In this document: positions 1-6,347 of the stretch, in pieces
How positions within the stretch are numbered: position 1 is the first letter of the stretch
Layout of the letters: every line of letters begins with the position of its first letter
Assembly: GCA_016281295.1 (NCBI GenBank)
Contig: JAEEII010000037.1
Location: 1 to 11,941 of the forward strand
Direction of reading: 5' to 3'
Source of the DNA: Bacteroidales bacterium
GTDB lineage: Bacteria > Bacteroidota > Bacteroidia > Bacteroidales > F082
Length of the DNA stretch: 11,941 bases
Notes under the pieces: model-generated
What the model was told of the DNA's origin: nothing
Seen by the model: the letters and a program-made list of their open reading frames with translations, nothing else
Database searches by the model: none
Made by a program: the position numbers and the translations under genes

Positions 1-705
1 TAAGAGAACACTGGGAGGAGATACGCCCAGTGAAAAACTATGCTCATGCTTAACGATGATGGCACCAGAAACACTGCTCCCACGGCAGTGTAAGCAAAAA
101 AGAAGGGTGTGGTCTCAAAACTTTTATAGAGGAAAGATAGAGAAAAAAGACGAATGCCAATAAAATGAAGAGTTTTTTTATGTCTTTTTTGCAGATTTTT
201 CCCAAACCCATTTGAGAGTTGCCCCTCTGGCTGACAGTTTTAGAGCGATGGGAGAACGTGGCAATCTATGGAAACGGCTGGTCTATTGCACTGATTATCT
301 TTACTGACGAGTATCACTGTATGTATTATCAATTCGGTACACTTAGTTATACGTACTCGACAAGCATTAAACTGGAAATTTCGATTGGAAGAATATACCA
401 TGAAGTTGTAGGAGTCATTATAACAGGTACCATTACATGCCAAAAACAATTGTCAATACGTCACTTTCTTACTAAAACTGCCAAATTGACGTCTATATAA
501 TCTCCCGCTATTATTATTGAATTCAATGGTAATACTCTGTTGGTCTTCATTAAACAATATCCTGACCATTTTGAAATAGTGTTTTAAACAAAAGTTAAAT
601 ACGTTAAATCTGCTTCATCATTTTGAACATTCTATACCCCAAATCCACTTTTCTACCGTTTAAAGTGTAAATGATTGATTATCAATATTTAATATATTCT
701 CATGT
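1..705. other. Stretch without a supportable gene; two small hairpins near its start
   Basis: I see no convincing gene here. Frame 3 is open from base 3 to a TAA at 51-53 and could be the last 16 codons of a gene starting outside the window, but this is too short to identify. Two perfect inverted repeats lie close together: CACTGGG at 9-15 with CCCAGTG at 26-32, and CACTGC at 72-77 with GCAGTG at 85-90. Each could form a stem-loop. The 93-codon ORF at 219-500 (TTG start) and the 69-codon ORF opposite it have no recognisable motif, no promoter and no neighbour coupling, so I treat them as chance. The stretch is AT-rich and may be the decayed edge of an accessory region. Confidence 0.4.
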
Positions 706-1755
706 TGTAACTTTCTTAAATCAATTAATATACCAGAAAGTGTAACATCTATTGGGAAAAGTGCTTTTACAGGTTGCGAATCACTTGAATCAATCAATAT
801 ACCAAATGATGTAACGACCATTGAAAATCATACCTTTTATTGCTGTAAATCATTGAAAATTGTTAATTTGCCAAATGGCATAACAAATATAGAAACATGC
901 GCTTTTGCTGATTGCGAATCTCTTGTATCGATTAATATGCCAGAAAGTGTAGCACATATAGGAAGTGATGCTTTTAATGGATGTAAATCCTTAAAATCAA
1001 TCGTTATTCCAGAAAGCGTAACGACCATTGAAGAAGATGCTTTTAAAGATTGCCCCAACCTTAAAATCTATTTATCAGAGAAATCAAGATTTTTAAAAGA
1101 TGAATTAATTAAGTATTTCCCGTATAAAAACATTGAAGTTTCCGACAAGGCCTATAAGAAAAATAAGCAAATCCAACAAAATACTATCAGCACCTTAAAA
1201 ACTATAAAAATACCTGTTGGAACAAAAGAAATAGAAGATTTCAAGTTTTGTAATAATACACATCTGGAATCAATAGAAATTCCCGATAGTGTAACCACAA
1301 TAGGAGAATCAGCATTTGAATATTGCAAATCATTGAAATCAATAACTATTCCCGATAGTGTAACAACCATCGGAGAATCGGCATTTGAGGGTTGTAAATC
1401 CTTAAAGTCAATAATAATCCCTTCAAAGGTAAAACGGATTAAGAAATCAACTTTTGAAAATTGCTCCTCCCTTAATTCTGTAAATCTTCCAGATGACCTC
1501 AAAATTATCGAATGGAAAGCTTTTAAGAATTGCAAATCACTTCGAGAGCTACTTATTCCTTCTCATATTGATGAAATTGCAGGCGATGCCTTTGAGGGTT
1601 GCAAAATAAAGAAATTAAAAAAGCTAAATTTGTTTGGTTCTACATATATATTAAGGTCAGGATTAGTAAGATTATTGAAGATACTTTTGTGGTGCATTGT
1701 CATATATGTGCTTTATAGCATTTTTCTGAAATCGTGGTTAATTGAGCATTGGTAA
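706..1755 (+). CDS. BspA-like leucine-rich-repeat protein, 5'-truncated (probable pseudogene fragment)
   Basis: The frame encodes about eleven 23-residue repeats of the BspA/Treponema LRR type (LRR_5), with the pattern A-F-x-x-C-x-S-L-K-S-I-x-I-P-x-S-V-T-x-I-G. Such proteins are usually surface or secreted binding proteins. The repeat pattern is already in phase at about base 706, 150 bases before the first usable start (TTG at 853), and the first in-frame ATG is near 937. An in-frame TGA lies at 676-678. No promoter or signal peptide precedes it, so the true N-terminus is missing. A non-repeat spacer of about 40 residues interrupts the repeats at about 1075-1200. The C-terminus has one hydrophobic helix (L-L-K-I-L-L-W-C-I-V-I-Y-V-L-Y) ending in a short tail, which could anchor it in a membrane. 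Two adjacent 69-bp units (1279-1347 and 1348-1416) are nearly identical, a sign of recent duplication. The nuclease gene follows after 24 bases. The family call is firm; whether the fragment is expressed is unknown. Confidence 0.8.
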   Translation, partial: CNFLKSINIPESVTSIGKSAFTGCESLESINIPNDVTTIENHTFYCCKSLKIVNLPNGITNIETCAFADCESLVSINMPESVAHIGSDAFNGCKSLKSIVIPESVTTIEEDAFKDCPNLKIYLSEKSRFLKDELIKYFPYKNIEVSDKAYKKNKQIQQNTISTLKTIKIPVGTKEIEDFKFCNNTHLESIEIPDSVTTIGESAFEYCKSLKSITIPDSVTTIGESAFEGCKSLKSIIIPSKVKRIKKSTFENCSSLNSVNLPDDLKIIEWKAFKNCKSLRELLIPSHIDEIAGDAFEGCKIKKLKKLNLFGSTYILRSGLVRLLKILLWCIVIYVLYSIFLKSWLIEHW

Positions 1756-1779
1756 TACGGTGCGCACAACAGTATCGTT

Positions 1780-2862
1780 ATGAAACCGAACTTCTTTCAA
1801 GCAATAGGACTTGCAGACATGGAAAAGGTGCATTCAGCCGTTATTGGGTGGATGCTATCTGAAAACTGCATTGCTTTTGACAAAAAGGAAAAATCTAAAT
1901 TGCTTTGTCAGATATTTGGTGAGTCAATAACGACTTTCAATACAATCAATGTAAGTGTTGAGAACCATCATTTTGACATATTGATAGTAACGGAAAACGA
2001 AAAAACGGGAAAGGCATATTGGGTTATTGAGAATAAAGTCAAATCGTCACAACGTGAAAGGCAGTTTGACGATTACGTTGATACTCTCAAAGAGATAGCA
2101 ATCGGTTGTGAAAAAAAGTATTGTCTGCTATCTTTGATTTCGGAGGAACCACGATGCGAAAATGACGTATGGCATTGCACTACATACGGACAATTAGCAG
2201 GTTATATTGAAAGTGCTCTGAACCATGCAAAAGAAGATACAAAGGACATCATTTTCATCCACGAATATCATGATTGTATAAAAGCATTAGATACCGCCCT
2301 AATTGACTTCTTGGATAATTCGCAATCATATCCCAACGTATTTACAGACGGATCAAAAAGAAAAGAAGACAAACAATTCGGAAAGGCAAAAGGTCAGTTT
2401 GCAGATTTTATAGGACAAAACAACTTGGAAACGATTTTCCAAAAGTGCTTTCTTGGAATTATACTCCAACAGATGGATATTGAACCGTGTGGCAAAACTG
2501 CAATCAATGAAACACGCGGAACGGCACTAATAGACTATCTGAACTATTGGGAGGATAATACCCATACAGTAGAATCTCACATACAGATTCAGAACGGAAC
2601 CTTTAAGGTGTTTTTATGCAATATCAATAATACCTCAAACAAAGAAGTTTTTGTTGGAAATTGGAAGCCATTATTCAAAGCAATATGTAAAAATTATAAA
2701 GATTGGAAAATCAATTCACCCATAACAAAACCGTCTCTATCAATATCATTATTAGGGAAAAAATGGTATAATAATCCTCAAAAGGATATTGTGGTTCAAT
2801 GGAAAGAACGATACAAGTTAGCGTTAGAAATTCAACAATCTATAATTGACAAAATCATTTAG
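1780..2862 (+). CDS. PD-(D/E)XK nuclease superfamily protein (PDDEXK_4-like)
   Basis: This 360-residue protein has the layout of PD-(D/E)XK nucleases in its first 100 residues. A helix contains E15 and H18 in M-E-K-V-H-S-A-V-I-G-W-M-L. A strand carries D66 (F-D-I-L-I-V), and the next carries E84 and K86 (W-V-I-E-N-K-V-K-S). A Q-x(3)-Y element follows at Q95-Y99. These match the metal-binding D...ExK core plus the Q/Y helix seen in PDDEXK_4-type proteins, which are often accessory or defence-linked and mostly uncharacterised. The C-terminal 250 residues have no motif I recognise and may hold the target-recognition part. The start is ATG at 1780, 24 bases after the LRR stop, with no clear Shine-Dalgarno site, as is usual in Bacteroidetes. 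The next gene starts 3 bases after the TAG stop, so the genes are probably co-transcribed. DNA cleavage is inferred from family membership; the substrate is unknown. Confidence 0.75.
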   Translation: MKPNFFQAIGLADMEKVHSAVIGWMLSENCIAFDKKEKSKLLCQIFGESITTFNTINVSVENHHFDILIVTENEKTGKAYWVIENKVKSSQRERQFDDYVDTLKEIAIGCEKKYCLLSLISEEPRCENDVWHCTTYGQLAGYIESALNHAKEDTKDIIFIHEYHDCIKALDTALIDFLDNSQSYPNVFTDGSKRKEDKQFGKAKGQFADFIGQNNLETIFQKCFLGIILQQMDIEPCGKTAINETRGTALIDYLNYWEDNTHTVESHIQIQNGTFKVFLCNINNTSNKEVFVGNWKPLFKAICKNYKDWKINSPITKPSLSISLLGKKWYNNPQKDIVVQWKERYKLALEIQQSIIDKII

Positions 2863-2865
2863 TTT

Positions 2866-3093
2866 ATGGCACAAACGGTAAAAAGTGGTGGTTTCCTATA
2901 TCGCATCAATCCGAATAACGATAAGGAATTGCAACGTTGCTCAATAGGTGCAAGTAGTTGGAGTAGGGTTTGTGACTTCAACGGCAATCATATTCTTGAC
3001 TTACTACTTGCAAGTAACGGAAAGGATATTGAGGTCTATACAGACCGATATGTATATATACGAGATTACAGCGGAGGAATCCGCAAGAAATAA
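2866..3093 (+). CDS. Small hypothetical protein (75 aa), coupled to the nuclease gene
   Basis: I do not recognise this protein. Its ATG lies 3 bases after the nuclease stop, which points to translational coupling and a shared role or shared regulation. The sequence looks soluble and strand-rich, with alternating hydrophobic and polar residues (G-G-F-L-Y-R-I, W-S-R-V-C-D-F, I-E-V-Y-T-D-R-Y-V-Y-I-R-D). It ends in a basic tail, G-G-I-R-K-K. It has no signal peptide, no transmembrane segment and no catalytic motif. Two cysteines (in L-Q-R-C-S and R-V-C-D-F) are present. Base composition is AT-rich like the nuclease gene, so the two probably arrived together. It could be a partner or immunity protein for the nuclease, but that rests only on position. 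Confidence 0.6.
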   Translation: MAQTVKSGGFLYRINPNNDKELQRCSIGASSWSRVCDFNGNHILDLLLASNGKDIEVYTDRYVYIRDYSGGIRKK

Positions 3094-3117
3094 CAATTAT
3101 CTAAAACAAAAAGAGTT

Positions 3118-3306
3118 ATGACAAAGTTCAAAATCACATCGAAAGAGAAGTTTGGCGATATGCCAAAAGGCACAACGCTGACAGTTGAAACTCCGTTGAG
3201 TTCTTGCGATCCTGACAAGATTAAGGCGGCTATAAAGGCTGCTGGCTTCAACAAGCAGGCGCAGGATGCTTATTCACAAGCGTGGTGGGATATTAAGAAA
3301 GTCTAA
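3118..3306 (+). CDS. Small hypothetical protein (62 aa) with lysine-rich, W-x-I-K-K-type C-terminus
   Basis: This short gene starts with ATG 24 bases after the previous stop and reads in the same direction. The N-terminal half looks like a small beta fold (F-K-I-T-S-K-E-K-F-G, then P-K-G-T-T-L-T-V-E-T). It is followed by a helix (D-P-D-K-I-K-A-A-I-K-A-A-G-F) and the end W-W-D-I-K-K-V. From memory, small Bacteroidales proteins with a P-K-G strand and a terminal W-x-I-K-K are common accessory proteins, but I cannot name a family with confidence. No signal peptide or membrane segment is present. A strong hairpin follows its stop codon by 13 bases and may end or attenuate the transcript. Function unknown. 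Confidence 0.55.
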   Translation: MTKFKITSKEKFGDMPKGTTLTVETPLSSCDPDKIKAAIKAAGFNKQAQDAYSQAWWDIKKV

Positions 3307-3318
3307 TCATCCGATTTG

Positions 3319-3350
3319 TCCCCAACTGGTTTTCAAAAACTGGTTGGGGA
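3319..3350 (+). terminator. Terminator-like hairpin between two small genes
   Basis: The arms TCCCCAAC (3319-3326) and GTTGGGGA (3343-3350) pair perfectly. Inner G-T wobbles and A-T pairs lengthen the stem to about 14 bp around a 4-base loop. Only a short T run (TTT at 3351-3353) follows, so as a rho-independent terminator it is weak. It may act as a partial terminator or as RNA protection inside the operon. The next gene begins 18 bases downstream. Confidence 0.5.
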
Positions 3351-3368
3351 TTTAGTAAAAACGTGTAG

Positions 3369-3560
3369 ATGGAGATATTGATTATTATCGGACTCATTGT
3401 GGTCATACTCGCTGTCTTCACTGGTGGTGGAATCTTAGGTTGGCTATTCAAAGGTATTGGAGCCATTTTCGAGTTGCTGCTTGATGGCTGGGGGTCATGC
3501 TTAAGGGTAATCGCCTGGATTATCTTAATCTTACTATTCCTAATGGCATTGGGATCATGA
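3369..3560 (+). CDS. Small membrane protein (63 aa, two transmembrane helices)
   Basis: The protein is almost entirely hydrophobic. The first helix is about residues 2-25 (I-L-I-I-I-G-L-I-V-V-I-L-A-V-F onward). A central stretch rich in glycine, F and W (G-G-G-I-L-G-W-L-F-K-G-I-G-A-I-F) follows. The second helix is about residues 44-62 (L-R-V-I-A-W-I-I-L-I-L-L-F-L-M-A-L). A lone cysteine sits just before the second helix. It starts at ATG 3369, shortly after the hairpin, and no promoter of the TAnnTTTG type is visible just upstream, so read-through from the operon is likely. It could be a membrane effector or anchor for the cluster, but nothing in the sequence proves a role. Confidence 0.5.
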   Translation: MEILIIIGLIVVILAVFTGGGILGWLFKGIGAIFELLLDGWGSCLRVIAWIILILLFLMALGS

Positions 3561-3766
3561 TTTTTTAACACAGTTTTATTGAATTTTTCCCGAATTGTGC
3601 TTATATTCTACAAGACATAACGAATTAGATAATGGCATTCTATCATCTTTTTTGAATAAAAACAGAAACATTATAAGAGCTTAGTATTCATAGAGAAGGA
3701 TGATGGTAGTAACGTGAGGAGCCATCTATTTGATGTATTCATCGTTTAAGAAAAATGCCATTTTAC

Positions 3767-3797
3767 TTTGTATTATCCTTATAAATTTGTATCTTTG
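3767..3797 (+). promoter_or_regulatory. Bacteroidetes-type promoter of the DUF3791-DUF3990 module
   Basis: TTTG at 3767-3770 is followed after exactly 19 bases by TATCTTTG at 3790-3797, a perfect match to the Bacteroidetes -33/-7 consensus. The likely transcript start is about base 3802, giving a leader of roughly 17 bases before the ATG at 3820. This placement shows that the longer reading frame opening at 3730 is not the real start. Confidence 0.85.
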
Positions 3798-3819
3798 CAA
3801 CCGAGAAAACAATTTGAGT

Positions 3820-4047
3820 ATGTCGAAAGAACAGTCAAACATCGTTGAATATCTAGTATGTGTCATTGGAGCCTTTGCCAAACAGTTCTCGTTAACAAAC
3901 GCTAAGGCCTACCAGTATTTACGCCAGTATAAAGGGTTGGACTTCCTGACCAAGCACTATGACATAGAACATACACAGTCGATAGAAGATGCGGTTGAGG
4001 ATATAACAATCGTTTGTAACCGCCATGGAGGGGCGTTGGTCTTATGA
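3820..4047 (+). CDS. DUF3791-like small protein, probable partner of the DUF3990 protein
   Basis: This 75-residue helical protein (M-S-K-E-Q-S-N-I-V-E-Y-L-V-C onward) resembles the DUF3791 family. It has helix-rich N-terminal residues, an S-L-T-N-A-K-A-Y-Q-Y-L middle, and the typical end H-Y-D-I-E-H-T-Q-S-I-E-D-A-V-E-D-I. I chose ATG 3820 because the frame opened at 3730 overlaps the -33/-7 promoter, and 3820 sits about 17 bases after the predicted transcript start. The stop overlaps the next start by 4 bases (ATGA at 4044-4047), so translation is coupled. DUF3791 genes commonly sit directly before DUF3990 genes. From the context I infer an antitoxin, inhibitor or accessory role, which is not demonstrated by this sequence. 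It is soluble, with no signal peptide. Confidence 0.75.
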   Translation: MSKEQSNIVEYLVCVIGAFAKQFSLTNAKAYQYLRQYKGLDFLTKHYDIEHTQSIEDAVEDITIVCNRHGGALVL

Positions 4048-4535
4048 AACTATATCATGGCTCAAATGTCAGTATCGAGACAATTGATTTGAAACGAGGT
4101 CGCAAAGGAAAGGACTTCGGTCAGGGATTCTATTTGAGTGCAGACCGCAACCAAGCACAAATGATGGCAGAGCGAACCGTAGACAGAGAAGAGTCCGGCA
4201 AAGCTACACTGACGACATTTGAGTTTGACGAAGACATTCTTAAGAATCATACCACGATGAAAGTCAAGGTGTTTGAAGGATATTCGAAAGAATGGGCAGA
4301 GTTTATTATGATGAATAGGAGAAACAAAACTGATAAACAAGCCCACGACTATGATATCGTATATGGGCCAATAGCTGATGATAAGGTCGGTCTGCAAATC
4401 AGCCGCTACCAATTGCAATATATCCAAATGGACGAGCTGATTAGGCAGTTGTCTTTTGTTCGTCCTACTTTTCAGTTTTTCTTCGGAACAAAGCGAGCTA
4501 TCAGATTACTTCATAAAATAGAAAACGATGAATAA
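4044..4535 (+). CDS. DUF3990 protein, ADP-ribosyltransferase-like (putative toxin or effector)
   Basis: The 163-residue protein begins M-K-L-Y-H-G-S-N. It then has G-K-D-F-G-Q-G-F-Y-L-S at about residues 22-32 and Y-D-I-V-Y-G-P-I-A-D-D at 103-113. The H5 and Y30 placement resembles the first two NAD-contacting positions of H-Y-x type ADP-ribosyltransferases, and DUF3990 is, as I recall, placed with that fold. I cannot identify the third catalytic residue with certainty; an acidic residue near D112/D113 is a candidate. The likely reaction is transfer of ADP-ribose from NAD to an unknown target in the cytoplasm; this is inference. The gene sits between two small genes with overlaps of 4 and 8 bases, an arrangement typical of a toxin with dedicated partners. 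No signal peptide or membrane helix is seen. The full length fits the family. Confidence 0.75.
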   Translation: MKLYHGSNVSIETIDLKRGRKGKDFGQGFYLSADRNQAQMMAERTVDREESGKATLTTFEFDEDILKNHTTMKVKVFEGYSKEWAEFIMMNRRNKTDKQAHDYDIVYGPIADDKVGLQISRYQLQYIQMDELIRQLSFVRPTFQFFFGTKRAIRLLHKIENDE

Positions 4536-4755
4536 ACAGGAAGAACAAGATATCCAATTTCAGATAGAATGTTTGACGAACGAACTGGTAATCATGCTGA
4601 TGGATGATTATGGAATGTCTATGGAACAGGCCTTAGATACTGTATATGATTCGAATACCTATAAAAAAATTGAAAGGCCCAGCACCGGTTTGTATTATCA
4701 AGGGGCTGTCTATGCATTGGACATACTAAAAGAAGAATTGGGAAAGACCTTATAA
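4528..4755 (+). CDS. Small acidic helical protein, third gene of the DUF3990 module
   Basis: The ATG lies inside the end of the DUF3990 gene (8-base overlap), so the two are translationally coupled. The 75 residues look all-helical and acidic: I-Q-F-Q-I-E-C-L-T-N-E-L-V-I-M-L, then D-D-Y-G-M-S-M-E-Q-A-L-D-T-V-Y-D-S. A T-G-L-Y-Y-Q-G-A-V-Y segment and a final helix follow. I recall proteins of this style beside DUF3990 genes but cannot name a family. An acidic helical protein next to a likely NAD-using enzyme could be a neutralising partner, but the upstream DUF3791-like protein is an equal candidate. Function is unproven. Confidence 0.65.
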   Translation: MNKQEEQDIQFQIECLTNELVIMLMDDYGMSMEQALDTVYDSNTYKKIERPSTGLYYQGAVYALDILKEELGKTL

Positions 4756-4758
4756 ATT

Positions 4759-4887
4759 ATGACTCCCAAGCAGATTTATGAACGCATTCGCGTGAACTAT
4801 CGAGATGCATTCCAAGAGTTAATGACAAAAATGTGCTGTATCAAAGCTCCGTGGCCGGAGGGTTGGGCAATTAGGCGGGAATCGTAA
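4759..4887 (+). CDS. 42-codon ORF, probably a gene cut off at its 3' end
   Basis: ATG at 4759 follows the previous stop by 3 bases and continues the tight operon. The peptide starts M-T-P-K-Q-I-Y-E-R-I-R-V-N-Y-R-D-A-F and reads like the amphipathic first helices of a soluble protein. It stops at 4885-4887. The last three codons fall within a minus-strand recombinase relic that starts at about 4880, so the natural 3' part of this gene was probably replaced at that junction. I do not recognise the family. Expression is plausible through the upstream promoter; function is probably lost. Confidence 0.45.
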   Translation: MTPKQIYERIRVNYRDAFQELMTKMCCIKAPWPEGWAIRRES

Positions 4888-5002
4888 CCTTACCCATCAC
4901 AGGCACCACACCATGGTACCCTCCCCGAGACACTCAGTCTCGTGGTCTCTCCCTTCTCCTTACTCTTGTTCACATAGAACAGAATGTAAAAGTACTTCTC
5001 AT
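4880..5002 (-). pseudogene. Frameshifted N-terminal relic of a Bacteroidetes tyrosine recombinase
   Basis: Reading the minus strand from ATG at 5002, three pieces in different frames together match the arm-binding N-terminus of Bacteroidetes tyrosine recombinases. They are M-R-S-T-F-T, then L-F-Y-V-N-K-S-K-E-K, then G-V-V-P-V-M-G-K-V-T-I ending near 4880. A one-base frame change lies after the sixth codon. Roughly 30 extra bases, containing an inverted repeat (CGAGAC with GTCTCG), lie between the second and third pieces. Nothing of the catalytic domain is present. A promoter-like TAGTTTTG sits upstream on the same strand (5039 to 5032). This is a dead fragment of an integrase from a mobile element, left at the edge of the accessory block. 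Confidence 0.65.
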
Positions 5003-5309
5003 GTCTCTTACTCCATTTTTAATTTTGGCTGCAAAACTACTATTTCTTTTGGCATCCATCGCTATGCAAAATGTAGCAGTTTGCGGAATAAGAACGGGTT
5101 ACGACTTGGCAACCTATCTCCTTCACCAATCCTCGCCAATTTGCATTTAACCCAAATTTGAACTTCCTCGTTATTCCCTGTATTGCCTTTATCTTAGGCC
5201 GAATTGCGTTAATCTTCCAAAATCGCTTCGCTTTTACAAGCTTTTTTCGAACTTTGCCATTAAAATGGTGAACTTACTCCGTCTCGGCAAAAAAAAGAAA
5301 TGAGTTTCT
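5003..5309. other. Intergenic boundary between accessory block and core xerD
   Basis: Apart from the minus-strand promoter-like TAGTTTTG (5032-5039) I see no gene. A 12-codon ORF at 5265-5303 (M-V-N-L-L-R-L-G then four lysines) lies just after an AACTTTG sequence resembling a weak -7 box. It could be chance. Composition changes from AT-rich to GC-rich across this stretch. Confidence 0.4.
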
Positions 5310-5340
5310 TTTGTTTTACGCTCGACTTTTCGTAACTTTG
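5310..5340 (+). promoter_or_regulatory. Promoter of xerD
   Basis: TTTG at 5310-5313, a 19-base spacer, and TAACTTTG at 5333-5340 match the Bacteroidetes consensus perfectly. The predicted transcript start is only a few bases before the ATG at 5347, so the message is leaderless or nearly so. The location also rules out the frame opening at 5311 as the protein start. Confidence 0.85.
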
Positions 5341-5346
5341 CCGCCG

Positions 5347-6264
5347 ATGAGTATGGACAAGACAACACAGAAGATGGTGAGGGGCTACATGCGCTACCTG
5401 AAGCTGCAGCGCTCGATGTCGGCCAACACGCTCGATGCCTACCACCGCGACCTGGAGAAACTGCTGAACTTCCTGAAGGGAACGGGGAAGAGCGCCACGG
5501 AGGCACAGCTGGAGGATCTGCAGAACTTCGCCGCCGGACTGCACGACATCGGCATCGGGCCGCGCTCGCAGTGCCGCATCCTCAGCGGCGTGCGCTCTTT
5601 CTACCGCTACCTGGTGCTCGACGGCTATCTGGAGCAAGACCCTACGGAACTGCTGGAGAGCCCCGTGCTGGGTGAGCACCTGCCGGAATACCTGACGCCG
5701 CAGGAGGTGGACCAGCTGGAGGACTCCATCGACCTCAGCGTGCCCGAAGGCCACCGCAACCGCGCCATCATCGAGGTGCTCTTCTCCTGCGGGCTGCGCG
5801 TCACCGAGCTGGTGACGCTGAAGTGGAGCCAGCTCTTCGCGAAGGAGAAATACCTGCGCATACTGGGAAAGGGGTCGAAAGAGCGGCTGGTGCCCATCTC
5901 CGACCAGGCGCTCCACGAGATAGAGAACTACCTGCCCTGGCGCAACCAGCTGAAAATAAAGCCCGGAGAAGAGGACTATGTCTTCCTGAACCGGCGGGGC
6001 GCCCACCTGACGCGCACCATGATTCTCATCATGCTGAAACGTCAGGCCGAGGAGGCGGGCATCAGGAAGACCATCTCGCCCCACACCCTGCGCCACTCCT
6101 TTGCCACAGCGCTGCTGGAAGGCGGAGCCGACCTCCGCGTCATACAGGCGCTGCTGGGGCATGAGTCGATAGGCACCACCGAAATCTATACCCACATCAG
6201 CGTGCAGACACTGCGAAGAGAGGTGCTGGAGCACCACCCCAGAAACACTAGAACGAAAGAATGA
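5347..6264 (+). CDS. xerD: Site-specific tyrosine recombinase XerD
   Basis: This 305-residue cytoplasmic recombinase resolves chromosome dimers at dif sites together with its partner, cutting and rejoining DNA through a tyrosine. Residues 1 to about 105 are the SAM-like core-binding domain (L-K-L-Q-R-S-M-S-A-N-T-L-D-A-Y). The catalytic domain has the full set: R151 (C-G-L-R-V-T-E-L), K175 (I-L-G-K-G-S-K-E-R), H246 and R249 (P-H-T-L-R-H-S-F-A-T), H272 (L-L-G-H-E-S-I-G) and Y281 (E-I-Y-T-H-I). The spacing and length match XerD of other bacteria. I place the start at ATG 5347, with 5353 as an alternative two codons later, because the promoter ends at 5340. It is GC-rich with no sign of transfer, unlike the region upstream. 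A phage or island integrase is unlikely given the length, the complete XerD motifs and the parE neighbour. Confidence 0.92.
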   Translation: MSMDKTTQKMVRGYMRYLKLQRSMSANTLDAYHRDLEKLLNFLKGTGKSATEAQLEDLQNFAAGLHDIGIGPRSQCRILSGVRSFYRYLVLDGYLEQDPTELLESPVLGEHLPEYLTPQEVDQLEDSIDLSVPEGHRNRAIIEVLFSCGLRVTELVTLKWSQLFAKEKYLRILGKGSKERLVPISDQALHEIENYLPWRNQLKIKPGEEDYVFLNRRGAHLTRTMILIMLKRQAEEAGIRKTISPHTLRHSFATALLEGGADLRVIQALLGHESIGTTEIYTHISVQTLRREVLEHHPRNTRTKE

Positions 6265-6309
6265 AGAAAAAAAGGACGATATTTCTTCACGTTTTTCCAA
6301 AAAAATACG

Positions 6310-6317
6310 TAACTTTG
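6310..6317 (+). promoter_or_regulatory. -7 promoter box of parE
   Basis: TAACTTTG matches the Bacteroidetes -7 consensus and lies 30 bases before the parE ATG. No good TTTG stands 19-21 bases upstream, so the -33 part is weak. It suggests parE has its own promoter in the 83-base gap after xerD. Confidence 0.65.
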
Positions 6318-6347
6318 CGCTGAAAATAAAAACCTTCACGGACAACG

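Noticed and set aside
219..500. 93-codon ORF and an opposing 69-codon ORF
   Set aside because: No recognisable domain, no promoter, TTG start in one case, and no coupling to neighbours.
1682..1689. TACTTTTG inside the LRR gene as a promoter of the nuclease
   Set aside because: It matches the -7 box but has no -33 element at the right distance and lies within coding sequence; possible but unsupported.
3730..3819. N-terminal extension of the DUF3791-like protein
   Set aside because: This part of the frame overlaps the perfect -33/-7 promoter, so it is upstream of the transcript start.
5260..6345. 361-codon ORF on the minus strand opposite xerD
   Set aside because: It covers all of xerD in antisense, has no recognisable domain, and its length is explained by GC-rich codons of xerD lacking stops in the opposite frame.
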